Origin: an uncultured Bacteroidales bacterium | GTDB taxonomy: Bacteria; Bacteroidota; Bacteroidia; Bacteroidales; UBA932 | Length of the DNA: 64,000 bases | Direction: 5' to 3' | Assembly (NCBI GenBank): GCA_947168525.1 | Contig: CAMVMG010000006.1 | Coordinates: forward strand, 33,419 to 97,418 | Part shown: one piece after another, positions 51,967-61,725 of the stretch | Layout of the letters: each line of letters starts with the position of its first letter | Numbering within the stretch: position 1 is the first letter of the stretch | The notes under the pieces: model-generated | What the model was told of the DNA's origin: nothing | Database searches by the model: none | What the model saw: the letters and a program-made list of their open reading frames with translations, nothing else | Made by a program: the position numbers and the translations under genes

Positions 51967-54156
51967 TCAATGCAGCATTACGGTAAGGCCGGCCATCACG
52001 ATGGAGACCATGCTCATGAGCTTGATGAGGATGTTAAGGGAAGGACCAGAGGTGTCTTTGAACGGGTCGCCCACCGTGTCGCCCACCACCGTGGCGTGGT
52101 GGCTGGAAGAGTTCTTGCCGCCGAAGTGGCCTTCTTCCACGTACTTCTTGGCATTGTCCCAGGCGCCGCCGGAATTGGCCAGGAAGATAGCCAGCACAAA
52201 GCCGGCACCGAGACCGCCCGCCAGCAGGCCGATTACCCCGGCAGGGCCCAGAATCACGCCCACCAGCATAGGCACGATGATGGCCAGCAGGGACGGGAAG
52301 ATCATCTCGTGCTGGGCGGCTTTGGTAGAGATGCGCACACAGGAGGTGTAGTCCGGGCGCTGCTTGCCTTCCAGGATGCCGGCAATCTCGCGGAACTGGC
52401 GGCGGACCTCCACCACCATCTTCTCCGCAGCGCGGCCCACGGCGTTCATGGTGAGGCCGCAGAACAGGAACGCCATCATGGAGCCGATAAAGATACCCAC
52501 CAGCACCATCGGGTTCATGAGGGTGATATCGTAATGGTCCACGATATCCGTAATGGAGCCTTGTGCCAGACGGGCAAACTCAGAGGCCATCTCTCCGCCC
52601 TTGGCGGCCATATGGCTGAAGCCAATCTTAATCTCCTCTATGTAGGAAGCCAGCAGGGCCAGCGCCGTGAGGGCGGCTGAGCCGATGGCAAAGCCCTTAC
52701 CCGTTGCGGCCGTAGTGTTGCCCAGGGAGTCCAGGATATCGGTCTTTTCCCGGACGGAAGGATCCAGCTCGCTCATCTGGGCGTTGCCGCCGGCATTGTC
52801 GGCGATGGGGCCATATGCGTCGGTGGCCAGGGTGATACCCAGCGTGGAGAGCATACCCACCGCAGCGATGGAGATGCCGTACAGGCCCATGCTCAGGGTA
52901 TTTACATTATAATGGAACCCGGTTGCAAAGCCATAGGCCAGGAGAATGGCCACGGCGATGGTAAGCACCGGAATGGCAGTGGAAATCATGCCCAGGCCCA
53001 CACCGTTTATAATGACGGTAGCGGGACCCGTCTGCGAGCTCTCTGCCAGCTTTTGCGTGGGTTTGTAGGAATGGGAGGTATAATACTCTGTTACCTTGCC
53101 GATAATCACACCCGCCAGCAGGCCGCTCACCACACTGAGGGCCATCTGCCACCAGTTGGGGAAACCCAGGAGATAGAAGACCCCGAACGAGAGGATGGCG
53201 ATGAGGACGGAACTGAGGTTGGTACCTACACTCAGCGAGCCCAGAAGGTCTTTCAGCGTAGCCCCTTCCTTGGTACGGACCACATAGATGCCCAGGATGG
53301 AGAGCACCACGCCCAGGGCGGCGATGAGCATGGGCGCCATGATGGCACGAATCTGCACATCCACCCCATCGGCAAAGAAGGCCGATGCACCCAGGGCCAT
53401 CGTGGCCAGGATACTGCCGCAATAAGACTCGTACAGGTCTGCGCCCATACCGGCTACGTCGCCCACATTGTCGCCCACGTTGTCGGCGATGGTGGCAGGG
53501 TTGCGCGGGTCGTCCTCCGGGATGTCCTGTTCTACCTTGCCTACGATATCGGCACCCACATCGGCCGCCTTGGTATAGATGCCGCCGCCCACGCGGGCAA
53601 AGAGGGCCTGCGTAGAGGCACCCATCCCGAAGGTGAGCATGGTGGTGGTAATGACGACCAGCGTCTGGGCATCCGAGGCCTCATGCACAAAGGCGCGCAG
53701 GATGAGCCACCAGATGGAGATGTCCAGAAGGCCCAGCCCCACTACAGTGAGCCCCATGACGGCGCCGCTGCGGAACGCCACCTTGAGCCCGGCATTGAGG
53801 CTGCGCATGGTGGCATTGGCTGTACGTCCGGAGGCATAGGTAGCGGTTTTCATGCCTACGAAGCCGGCCAGGCCGGAGAAGAAGCCGCCGGTGAGGAAGG
53901 CGAACGGAACCCAGGGATTCTGCACGCCGAACCCGTAGGCCAGGATGGCGAAGAGCACAGCCAGCACCGCAAAAACAATAATCACAACCTTGTACTGCTG
54001 TTTCAAGTACGCCATAGCGCCTTCGCGCACATACTGGGCGATCTCCTTCATGGTAGGAGTGCCCTCTCCCTCCTTCATCATCTGATGGAAGAACCACCAG
54101 GCAAAAAGGAGAGCCACCACCGAAGCAGCGGGGACCAAATAGAAAAGGTTAGTCAT
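51967..54156 (-). CDS. hppA: Membrane-bound proton/sodium-translocating pyrophosphatase
   Basis: [56 protein letters not shown]-terminal [29 protein letters not shown]. Confidence 0.98.
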   Translation of the reverse strand: MTNLFYLVPAASVVALLFAWWFFHQMMKEGEGTPTMKEIAQYVREGAMAYLKQQYKVVIIVFAVLAVLFAILAYGFGVQNPWVPFAFLTGGFFSGLAGFVGMKTATYASGRTANATMRSLNAGLKVAFRSGAVMGLTVVGLGLLDISIWWLILRAFVHEASDAQTLVVITTTMLTFGMGASTQALFARVGGGIYTKAADVGADIVGKVEQDIPEDDPRNPATIADNVGDNVGDVAGMGADLYESYCGSILATMALGASAFFADGVDVQIRAIMAPMLIAALGVVLSILGIYVVRTKEGATLKDLLGSLSVGTNLSSVLIAILSFGVFYLLGFPNWWQMALSVVSGLLAGVIIGKVTEYYTSHSYKPTQKLAESSQTGPATVIINGVGLGMISTAIPVLTIAVAILLAYGFATGFHYNVNTLSMGLYGISIAAVGMLSTLGITLATDAYGPIADNAGGNAQMSELDPSVREKTDILDSLGNTTAATGKGFAIGSAALTALALLASYIEEIKIGFSHMAAKGGEMASEFARLAQGSITDIVDHYDITLMNPMVLVGIFIGSMMAFLFCGLTMNAVGRAAEKMVVEVRRQFREIAGILEGKQRPDYTSCVRISTKAAQHEMIFPSLLAIIVPMLVGVILGPAGVIGLLAGGLGAGFVLAIFLANSGGAWDNAKKYVEEGHFGGKNSSSHHATVVGDTVGDPFKDTSGPSLNILIKLMSMVSIVMAGLTVMLH

Positions 54157-54255
54157 AGTGTTATAATGGTTATTATCTATTCCATTTTATGCAAATATAA
54201 AAAATATATCCCCAAGTTGTTCCAACCCGGGGATATAAGTTTGCAGGAGGGGCCG

Positions 54256-55146
54256 TTAGAAGTAGGCCACCGTCTTCTGTTCCACAGCGGTGAGCAGCTG
54301 GTTGGCCAGGCGGCTTACGCCGAAGCGGAACAGGTTTTTGTTCAGCCATTCCGCGCCCAGGATGGAGCTCACGATGGAATAGTAGCACACGGCATCCAGG
54401 GCCGACGAGATACCGCCGGCGGCCTTGAAGCCCACCTTGCGGCCGGTTTTCTCCCAGAACTTCCGAATACACTCGCACATCACATAGGCGGCCAGCGGGG
54501 TGGCATTTACCTTCACCTTGCCGGTGGACGTCTTGATGAAATCCGCACCGTTTTCCATGGCCAGGAAAGAGGCATCCGCAATGGCCTCCGGAGTTACCAG
54601 AAGACCGGTTTCCAGGATCACCTTGAGCACCACGGGACGGCCCAGCTCTGCAGCGACTTTGTCGATGCACGCACGGGAGGCCTTAATCTCGGCCCCGGCC
54701 TGGTCCGGATTACCCGCCAGGAAACTGTTCAGGGCCAGGACGATGTCAATCTCGTCCGCGCCACCGCGAACAGCCAGCTCAATCTCGTGCAGCTTCACCT
54801 CCAGAAAACTCTGGGACGTGGGGAAGCAGCCCGCCACCGTGGTCACATGCACGGCCGGATTGGCGCGCACGGAAGCCACCACGGAAGCAAAATTGGGATA
54901 CACGCAGACAGAAGCCGGGAGCGGCCAGTCCGGATAGTCTTTCTCGAAACGGTTCACCTTTTCCACGAGGGCGCTCACCGAGGCCGGCGTGTCTTCGTTG
55001 GCAAGGGTGGTAAGGTCCATGATGGAGAAGCACTCCTTGAGCACTTTCTCGGAATTAAGCTTTTCCAGATTGCTGGCAATCAGGTTCAGATGGCGTTCGA
55101 TGCCCTCTTTGTCCGGCGCATAGCCGTATTTGCTGGAGATTGACAT
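54256..55146 (-). CDS. deoC: Deoxyribose-phosphate aldolase
   Basis: VASVRANPAVHVTTVAGCFPTSQSFLEVKLHEIELAVRGGADEIDIVL; VLKVILETGLL; FIKTSTGKVKVNATPLAAYVMCE; GFKAAGGI. Confidence 0.95.
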   Translation of the reverse strand: MSISSKYGYAPDKEGIERHLNLIASNLEKLNSEKVLKECFSIMDLTTLANEDTPASVSALVEKVNRFEKDYPDWPLPASVCVYPNFASVVASVRANPAVHVTTVAGCFPTSQSFLEVKLHEIELAVRGGADEIDIVLALNSFLAGNPDQAGAEIKASRACIDKVAAELGRPVVLKVILETGLLVTPEAIADASFLAMENGADFIKTSTGKVKVNATPLAAYVMCECIRKFWEKTGRKVGFKAAGGISSALDAVCYYSIVSSILGAEWLNKNLFRFGVSRLANQLLTAVEQKTVAYF

Positions 55147-55151
55147 GGCAG

Positions 55152-55901
55152 TTATCCTTTTATTTGAATGTTAAATCCTTCATCGATGAGCGGTTGCACC
55201 AATGCGCGCATCTGCTCTACCGTGTATTTTCGCAGCCCCTGCTGCGGCGTTTCCCGGTCGATGGTGTAAACCATCACCTCACGGGGTTTCAGGCGGCGGA
55301 CGATGTCCATCCACGGCCCAGCCCACTCCCCGGATTCCCAGCCGTCGGCCTTCAGGAACATAGTCTGGAGCACGAAGCGCCCCTGGAAACGCTCCACGTT
55401 TTCCAGCACCTTCTCCAGGGAATAGTCCCCGGTGGGCTGGTTGATCTTCCGGACGCCCTCGTCCGTGGGGGCATCTATCTTGAGGATGGGGTTGTCTACT
55501 TTGCACAGCGCCTGGAAAACAGCCTCCTTCCCGATCCGGGTGGCATTAGACAGGACCGACACCTTTGCTTCCGGGTAATAGCGGTCCCTGAGTTCCAGGG
55601 TGAGGTCGATAATCTGCGGGAACTCCGGATTCAGTGTGGGTTCCCCGTCGCCGGAAAACGTGATGGAGTCGATCGGCGTTCCCGCCGCCCGGCACGCTTC
55701 CAGCTTGGACGTGAGGGCTTCCCGTACATCCCGAGCCGACGGAAGGACGGTGTCGCCCAGCCCGTCTTTGTTCCAGCCGCACTCGCAGTAGATGCAGTCG
55801 AAGTTGCAGATTTTCCCCTGCTGCGGCAAAAGGTTGATGCCCAGCGAAGATCCCAGCCTCCGACTGGAAATGGGACCGAATACAGTGTTTTCCCTCATCA
55901 T
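55152..55901 (-). CDS. Radical SAM protein
   Basis: From ATG at 55901: MMRENTVFGPISSRRLGSSLGINLLPQQGKICNFDCIYCECGWN (CxxxCxxC-type cluster), ITFSGDGEPTLNPEF. Confidence 0.92.
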   Translation of the reverse strand: MMRENTVFGPISSRRLGSSLGINLLPQQGKICNFDCIYCECGWNKDGLGDTVLPSARDVREALTSKLEACRAAGTPIDSITFSGDGEPTLNPEFPQIIDLTLELRDRYYPEAKVSVLSNATRIGKEAVFQALCKVDNPILKIDAPTDEGVRKINQPTGDYSLEKVLENVERFQGRFVLQTMFLKADGWESGEWAGPWMDIVRRLKPREVMVYTIDRETPQQGLRKYTVEQMRALVQPLIDEGFNIQIKG

Positions 55902-57079
55902 AGCTGTACAGATTTGCTCCGGGAAGACAAAGCCTTTCCATCCAGGTCGCTGATGAATACCAGTCCAGGGCGTTTCCCGGCTTCCAGGGTACCCAGGATC
56001 TGTTCTTTCCCCAGGAAAGCGGCCCCGTTCCGGCAGGCCCATACAAGCAGTTCTCCCAGGGTAACCTCCGGGAAAGCCTGCTGGAGGCAGAAGAGCTCGT
56101 CCACCATGCAGAGGTCGTCATTGGAGGAAAGGGAATCCGTGCCCACACAGATGGGAATGCCGCTGCGGCGCATCAGGGGGATGGGCGGCAACATGTTGTG
56201 TATGAAAAGATTGGACAGGGGGCACACTGCCAGGTAAGGATGCTGCAGGGCAGCCTTCGCCGCCGCCACGCCTTCCTCGTCCAGGCAGCATTCGTGCACC
56301 AGGAGGACGTTTCCGCCGGCTGGCATGGGAACGCCTGCGCGCAGACGGTCCAGGAAATACACCAGGGAAGAGGTGCCCGTCACGGGCGGGGTGGGAATGC
56401 CGTTGGCCACCCGGTTGTCCCACATGGGACCGCTGCCCGTGCGCATCATCTGCTCTTCCTCGTCCGACTCTTCGCTGTGATACGAAAGGTAGCCGCTCTT
56501 GAGTCCCTGTGCCGACGAAGCCGTCAGCAGTTCCGGGCTCATGGTATAGCAGGAATGCGGTGTAGGAGCGGCGTCCAGGCCGTAGGACTCCGCCTTTTTC
56601 TGCAGTGCCAGTACGCCCCGCATCACGTCGTCACATTCCTCCGGCACGGCCCCGAACACCTCCAGGAAGGTCCGGGTGTACATGGGGTGCCGCTGTTTGA
56701 CGGCGAAGGAATCTGCGCAATTGGAAATGTCGGCCATGGCCACAATCCCCTGCGACCACATCCGGTCCATGGCGTCGGAGAGTTTCCGGACTTTTTCTTC
56801 CAGCGTCTGGGTATCCCGGAGCGCATTGATCTGGTCGATAAAGCCGGCCATGCCCGTCCCTTTCCGGAACAGGCCTTTCATGTAGGAAAGCTCCACATGG
56901 CAGTGGGCGTTCACAAAGCCCGGGCAGAGGGCTCCATCCAGGAACACGGGTTCAGCCGAAGGGTTGGTCGATATCCCGGTGCGGAGCACAGTTCCGTCGT
57001 CGTCCAGCTCTACAAAGCCGTTCTCGAGCGGCTCCTGCCCTGTAAGGGCGTACAAGTATCTGGCAGCAAATCGTTTCAT
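55898..57079 (-). CDS. Amidohydrolase family (TRZ/ATZ/deaminase-like)
   Basis: Start MKRFAARYLYALTGQEP at 57079; DGALCPGFVNAHCHVELSYMKGL metal motif; CVGTDSLSSNDDLCMVDELF. Confidence 0.9.
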   Translation of the reverse strand: MKRFAARYLYALTGQEPLENGFVELDDDGTVLRTGISTNPSAEPVFLDGALCPGFVNAHCHVELSYMKGLFRKGTGMAGFIDQINALRDTQTLEEKVRKLSDAMDRMWSQGIVAMADISNCADSFAVKQRHPMYTRTFLEVFGAVPEECDDVMRGVLALQKKAESYGLDAAPTPHSCYTMSPELLTASSAQGLKSGYLSYHSEESDEEEQMMRTGSGPMWDNRVANGIPTPPVTGTSSLVYFLDRLRAGVPMPAGGNVLLVHECCLDEEGVAAAKAALQHPYLAVCPLSNLFIHNMLPPIPLMRRSGIPICVGTDSLSSNDDLCMVDELFCLQQAFPEVTLGELLVWACRNGAAFLGKEQILGTLEAGKRPGLVFISDLDGKALSSRSKSVQL

Positions 57080-57624
57080 CGTACAATCCGTTCCATCTTT
57101 TGATCCAAAGGAACCTTGTGAAGGTCCAGGGTGTCCTGCAGCGGCTTCTGATAGCTCACAAAGGCATTTCCGGAAGAGTCCTTGACTACATTCATCCGTT
57201 TCTCCAGCCACACGTTCCGGGGAAGCTTTTTGCTCAGTGGCTTGCTGTATATGGCCATCAGGTGCTCCCGCCACTCGTAGATATTCACCTCTTCCGTCAT
57301 GCCGCGGGCCAGGGCGTTCATCCGGTCCGTCACGTCGTCCATGATCTTGACCATCTTGTTGGGATCCCGCAGGTAATATTTTACGCTGTACAGGAAATCG
57401 TCCGTGGTATACCCGTGGGCACGGAAAATGCCCTCATACGCCAGGGAAGTGTCGGCCTGTTTGCGAAGGTCCGGCTGGTTCCTGACCATTTGGTCTTGCA
57501 GGTACATCTCCGAGTAAATCTCCACCATCTCTTTCCGCGGAATACGGTCTATGCCGTCCTGGCAGGCGGCAATGAGCAGCACCAGGGCGGCGACGGCGAA
57601 GATATGACCCGCTTGCAGCCGCAT
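57076..57624 (-). CDS. DUF4296-like lipoprotein
   Basis: LLIAACQDGIDRIPRKEMVEIYSEMYLQDQMVRN; position downstream of pheT. Confidence 0.85.
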   Translation of the reverse strand: MRLQAGHIFAVAALVLLIAACQDGIDRIPRKEMVEIYSEMYLQDQMVRNQPDLRKQADTSLAYEGIFRAHGYTTDDFLYSVKYYLRDPNKMVKIMDDVTDRMNALARGMTEEVNIYEWREHLMAIYSKPLSKKLPRNVWLEKRMNVVKDSSGNAFVSYQKPLQDTLDLHKVPLDQKMERIVR

Positions 57625-60068
57625 TATCGAAGGATGGCGCCAAAATTGGTCTGGAGGGTGTTCAGCACACGCTCCATGGTCTTTTCCACTTCTGCATCCG
57701 TAAGGGTGCGTTCCGGATCCTGCAGCACAAAGTTGAGGGCGTACTGCTTCTTGCCGAACAGGATTTTCTCTCCGCGGTAAACGTCGAACAGGGAAACGCT
57801 CCTGATCAGTTTCTTGCCGGCCTGCAAGGCGGCCTGGCGGATGCTGGCATAGGACACTTTCTCATCCAGCAGCAGGGCAAGGTCTCTTCTTACCTCGGGG
57901 AACTTAGGCAGCTCCTTGAAGGAGAATTTGTCCCGCTTGACCAGGGTGAACAACACTTCCCAGTTAATCTCGGCGGCGAATACCGGCTGTTTCACACCGA
58001 AGCGGCGGGCCAGAACGGGATTCACCGTACCCAGGGTACAGAGGGTCCTGGGCTCCTTGCCGGGCAGGCTGTATACCAGGCCCTCGGAAAAGATATCCTG
58101 CGGAGCAGCGCCCAGAAGCAGGCTGTTGACATCTACCCGGTAGCGGGCGAGGATTGCCTCTACATAGCCCTTAAGCTGGAAGAAGCTGGACTTCTGCGCG
58201 GGGTTCCGCCACACCTTGTCCGGCGTTCCGCTCAGCATCAGGGCGAAGCAACGGTGCTCCTCGTAGCCGGCGAGGTTGGTGCCGTCCGTTTCCGGAAGCC
58301 GCTGATACACGGAGCCGTATTCGAAGAACTTGAGGAAGCTGGTCTGCCGGTTAATGTTGTAGGCCACTACCTCCAGCCCGTTGAGAATGAGGGTCTGGCG
58401 CATCACGTTGAGATCCTGGCTCAGGGGGTTCACGATATGGACGCAGCGCTGGGCCGGGAATGTCTCCAGCTTGCTGTAATAGTCTTCCTTGGTAAGGGAG
58501 TTGTTCATGGTTTCCACGAAACCGTTGGCCGCGAGGAAGTTGGAGATGTTGTTGCGGATGGCCTCCGGATCCGGGGACGGGCTGGCGTTCACACTCATGC
58601 GGAGAGTCTGCGGCAGTTCCACGTTGTTGTAGCCGTAGATGCGGAGCACCTCTTCCACCACGTCGCACTCGCGGGTGACGTCCACCATGTAGGTAGGGGC
58701 GGCCACCAGGGCGCCGCCGTCGTGCTTCTCCACAAAGATGTAATTAAGCCCTTCCAGGATTTTCTCTATGGTGTCGTGCCCGATTTTCTTGCCGATGAAA
58801 TGTTCCATGCGGTCATAGTCCAGCGCGATCTCTTTCCGGCCAATCCGGACGGGATACACCTCCCGGAGCTTGCCGCAGACCTTGCCGCCAGCCACCTCCT
58901 GAATCAGGAGCGCAGCCCGTTTGGCGCCGTATTCCGCGGCCTCAGGGTCTGCACCGCGCTCGAAGCGGAAGCTGGCGTCGGTGGACAGTTGCTGGCTCTT
59001 GGCAGTCTTGCGCACGGAGACAGGGTCAAAGTAAGCGCCCTCGATGAACACGTTTACGGTGCTTTCCGTCACGCCGGAATCTTCCCCGCCGAACACGCCT
59101 GCGATGCACATGGGGCCCTCTGCATCCGCAATGACCATATCACAGGCGGCAAGCTTTCGCTCTGCGCCGTCCAGGGTGCAGATGGGCTCCCCTTCCGCGG
59201 CACGGCGCACAATGACTCTTCCGCCGCGCACTTTGTCGGCATCGAAGGTATGCAGGGGCTGACCGGTCTCGAAGAGGATGAAATTGCTGATATCCACCAC
59301 GTTGTTCACGGGGCGCTGGCCAATGGAAAGGAGCTTTTTCTGAAGCCACTCCGGTGACGGGCCCACTTTGACGCCCTTGACGGTGATGCCGATATAGCGG
59401 GGGGCGCCGGCCGTATCCCGCACCTCTACGTCCATGGACTCGCCTTCACCCTCGGCGAAGGCCTCCACGGAAGGAAGCTCCAGCGAGCAGGGGATGTCCC
59501 GGCTCCTGAGGTATGCGTACAGGTCCCTGGCCACGCCCATATGCGACGCGGCGTCGATACGGTTGGCGGTGATTTCATACTCGATCACGGCCTCGTCCTG
59601 AAGCCCCAGGTATGCCTTTGCCGGCGTTCCGGGAACGGCCTCTTCCGGGAGTACCATGATGCCGTCATGGCTGGCTCCGATGCCCAGCTCGTCCTCTGCG
59701 CAAATCATGCCGAAGCTTTCCACACCGCGGATCTTGGACTTCTTGATCTTGAAATCACCGGGAAGGCACGTGCCGATACGGGCGAACAGCACCTTCTGTC
59801 CCGCCGCCACGTTGGGGGCGCCGCAAACCACCTGGACGGGCTCCGGGGAGCCATCGTTGACCGTGGTTATATGCAGATGGTCGGAGTCCGGATGGGGCTC
59901 GCAGGTGAGTACCTGGGCCACCACCACGCCGGCAAGGCCGCCGGGGACCGCTTCCTGCATTTCCACCGCATCCACCTCAATGCCGATGGAGGTCATGGCC
60001 TGGGCCACCTCTTCCGGGCTTAAATCACACTTCAAATACTCTTTGAGCCAGTTGTAAGAAACTTTCAT
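57624..60068 (-). CDS. pheT: Phenylalanine--tRNA ligase beta subunit
   Basis: MKVSYNWLKEYLKCDLSPEEVAQAMTSIGIEVD; tRNA-binding domain; B5 and FDX-ACB C-terminal domain. Confidence 0.98.
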   Translation of the reverse strand: MKVSYNWLKEYLKCDLSPEEVAQAMTSIGIEVDAVEMQEAVPGGLAGVVVAQVLTCEPHPDSDHLHITTVNDGSPEPVQVVCGAPNVAAGQKVLFARIGTCLPGDFKIKKSKIRGVESFGMICAEDELGIGASHDGIMVLPEEAVPGTPAKAYLGLQDEAVIEYEITANRIDAASHMGVARDLYAYLRSRDIPCSLELPSVEAFAEGEGESMDVEVRDTAGAPRYIGITVKGVKVGPSPEWLQKKLLSIGQRPVNNVVDISNFILFETGQPLHTFDADKVRGGRVIVRRAAEGEPICTLDGAERKLAACDMVIADAEGPMCIAGVFGGEDSGVTESTVNVFIEGAYFDPVSVRKTAKSQQLSTDASFRFERGADPEAAEYGAKRAALLIQEVAGGKVCGKLREVYPVRIGRKEIALDYDRMEHFIGKKIGHDTIEKILEGLNYIFVEKHDGGALVAAPTYMVDVTRECDVVEEVLRIYGYNNVELPQTLRMSVNASPSPDPEAIRNNISNFLAANGFVETMNNSLTKEDYYSKLETFPAQRCVHIVNPLSQDLNVMRQTLILNGLEVVAYNINRQTSFLKFFEYGSVYQRLPETDGTNLAGYEEHRCFALMLSGTPDKVWRNPAQKSSFFQLKGYVEAILARYRVDVNSLLLGAAPQDIFSEGLVYSLPGKEPRTLCTLGTVNPVLARRFGVKQPVFAAEINWEVLFTLVKRDKFSFKELPKFPEVRRDLALLLDEKVSYASIRQAALQAGKKLIRSVSLFDVYRGEKILFGKKQYALNFVLQDPERTLTDAEVEKTMERVLNTLQTNFGAILR

Positions 60069-60070
60069 CG

Positions 60071-61000
60071 CTATTTATTTTCTATATCTTCCATTCTGAA
60101 AAGGGATTCTACGAAGGCTTTTTTGTCGAAGACTTTGAGGTCTTCGATGCCCTCTCCGATTCCCAGGAACTTGATGGGGAACTTGAAGCTGTCTGCAATG
60201 CCCACCACTACGCCGCCCTTGGCGCTGCCGTCCAGCTTGGTGACGGCCATAGCCGTGACATCCGTGGCCTTGGAGAACTCCTGCGCCTGGACAAAGGCAT
60301 TCTGTCCGGTGGAGCCGTCCAGTACCAGCAGGACCTCGTGCGGGCCGTCCGGCACCACCCTGCGGATGACATTGCGGATCTTGGTAAGCTCGTTCATCAG
60401 GTCCACCCGGTTGTGCAGCCGGCCGGCGGTGTCGATCAGGACCACATCCGCCCCCTTTGCCACAGCCGATTTCACCGTATCATAGGCCACAGCGGCGGGG
60501 TCCGCCCCCATGGGCTGCTTCACAATATCGGCCCCGGAGCGCTGCGCCCAGACGGTGAGCTGCTCCACGGCGGCGGCCCGGAAAGTATCGGCCGCACCCA
60601 CCACCACCTTCTTTCCCTGACGGGTGAGCATGGCGGCCAGCTTGCCGATGGTAGTGGTTTTCCCCACGCCGTTCACGCCCACGATGAGCATCACGTACGG
60701 CTTTTTGCTGAAGTCGAACGGCTGCACCGGGGCATCGTCTTCCCCGATGAGCCGGGCAATCTCTTCCCGGATAATGGCCACCAGCTCTTCCATGTCCACG
60801 TACTTGTCCTTCTCTACCCGGTCCTCAAGGTTCTCAATCACCTTCAGCGTGGTGTCCACACCCATATCCGAGCTAAGCAGGGCCTCTTCCACAGCGTCCA
60901 GCACATTGTCGTCTACACGGGACTTGCCCACGATGGCCCGGCCAAGCCTCTGGAAGAAGTTCAGGTTGGTTTTTTTGAAGCCTTTGTCAAATATTCCCAT
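60071..61000 (-). CDS. ftsY: Signal recognition particle receptor FtsY
   Basis: MGIFDKGFKKTNLNFFQRLGRAIVGKS; IVGVNGVGKTTTIGKLA; AADTFRAAAVEQL; DTAGRLHN. Confidence 0.97.
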   Translation of the reverse strand: MGIFDKGFKKTNLNFFQRLGRAIVGKSRVDDNVLDAVEEALLSSDMGVDTTLKVIENLEDRVEKDKYVDMEELVAIIREEIARLIGEDDAPVQPFDFSKKPYVMLIVGVNGVGKTTTIGKLAAMLTRQGKKVVVGAADTFRAAAVEQLTVWAQRSGADIVKQPMGADPAAVAYDTVKSAVAKGADVVLIDTAGRLHNRVDLMNELTKIRNVIRRVVPDGPHEVLLVLDGSTGQNAFVQAQEFSKATDVTAMAVTKLDGSAKGGVVVGIADSFKFPIKFLGIGEGIEDLKVFDKKAFVESLFRMEDIENK

Positions 61001-61017
61001 ATCTTGCAAAGTTACAC

Positions 61018-61048
61018 AAAAAACCGCCCCTTTGCAAGGGCGGTTTTC
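61018..61048 (-). terminator. Rho-independent terminator after DUF4295 gene
   Basis: Minus strand AAAACCGCCCTTGCAAAGGGGCGGTTTTTTG. Confidence 0.8.
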
Positions 61049-61065
61049 ACATCTTGAAGGAGAAA

Positions 61066-61224
61066 TTACTTCTTGTTGAAGAACTCTTTCTCTTTACCCT
61101 CTTCCACCAGCTGCTCTACGAACACGTAGGCACCGGTCTTGGGGCTCTTTTCCATGCGGATGACCTTCACCATGTGCTTGGCACCGGCTTTTGCATCGAA
61201 GGTTGCAACTGCTTTCTTTGCCAT
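61066..61224 (-). CDS. DUF4295-like small protein (absent from the supplied ORF track)
   Basis: Manual translation MAKKAVATFDAKAGAKHMVKVIRMEKSPKTGAYVFVEQLVEEGKEKEFFNKK*; adjacent to rpmG as in Bacteroidota. Confidence 0.92.
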   Translation of the reverse strand: MAKKAVATFDAKAGAKHMVKVIRMEKSPKTGAYVFVEQLVEEGKEKEFFNKK

Positions 61225-61237
61225 AGTCTAAACTGTT

Positions 61238-61426
61238 TTACTTGATTTCACGATGAACGGTGACCTTCTTCAGGAACGGATTGTACTTCTTGCGCTCCAG
61301 GCGGTCGGGGGTATTCTTCTTGTTCTTGGTGGTAATATAACGGGACATGCCGGGCACGCCGCTGGCTTTCTGTTCCGTGCACTCCAGGATGACCTGCACC
61401 CTGTTACCTTTAGCTTTCTTTGCCAT
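61238..61426 (-). CDS. rpmG: 50S ribosomal protein L33
   Basis: [62 protein letters not shown]. Confidence 0.97.
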   Translation of the reverse strand: MAKKAKGNRVQVILECTEQKASGVPGMSRYITTKNKKNTPDRLERKKYNPFLKKVTVHREIK

Positions 61427-61445
61427 AGTTTTTAGGATTTAAGGG

Positions 61446-61688
61446 TTAAACAAGGCTTACGTATCCTTTCTCCTGGGCAGCCTTGAGGGTGGCATCGAGA
61501 CCATTCTTCTCGATGATACGCATACCCTTGGTGGTCACCTTGAGGGTGATGAAACGCTGTTCGGACTCGGACCAGAATTTCTTGGTCTTGAGGTTGAGGG
61601 AGAAGTCGCGCTTGGTGCGCAGCTTGGAATGGGCAACGTTGTTGCCGATCATTCTCTTCCTACCGGTTATCTGACAAACCTTTGACAT
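61446..61688 (-). CDS. rpmB: 50S ribosomal protein L28
   Basis: MSKVCQITGRKRMIGNNVAHSKLRTKRDFSLNLKTKKFW. Confidence 0.97.
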   Translation of the reverse strand: MSKVCQITGRKRMIGNNVAHSKLRTKRDFSLNLKTKKFWSESEQRFITLKVTTKGMRIIEKNGLDATLKAAQEKGYVSLV

Positions 61689-61725
61689 AATTATTATACT
61701 TTTTAATTGTTTCTTTAATTGGGTG

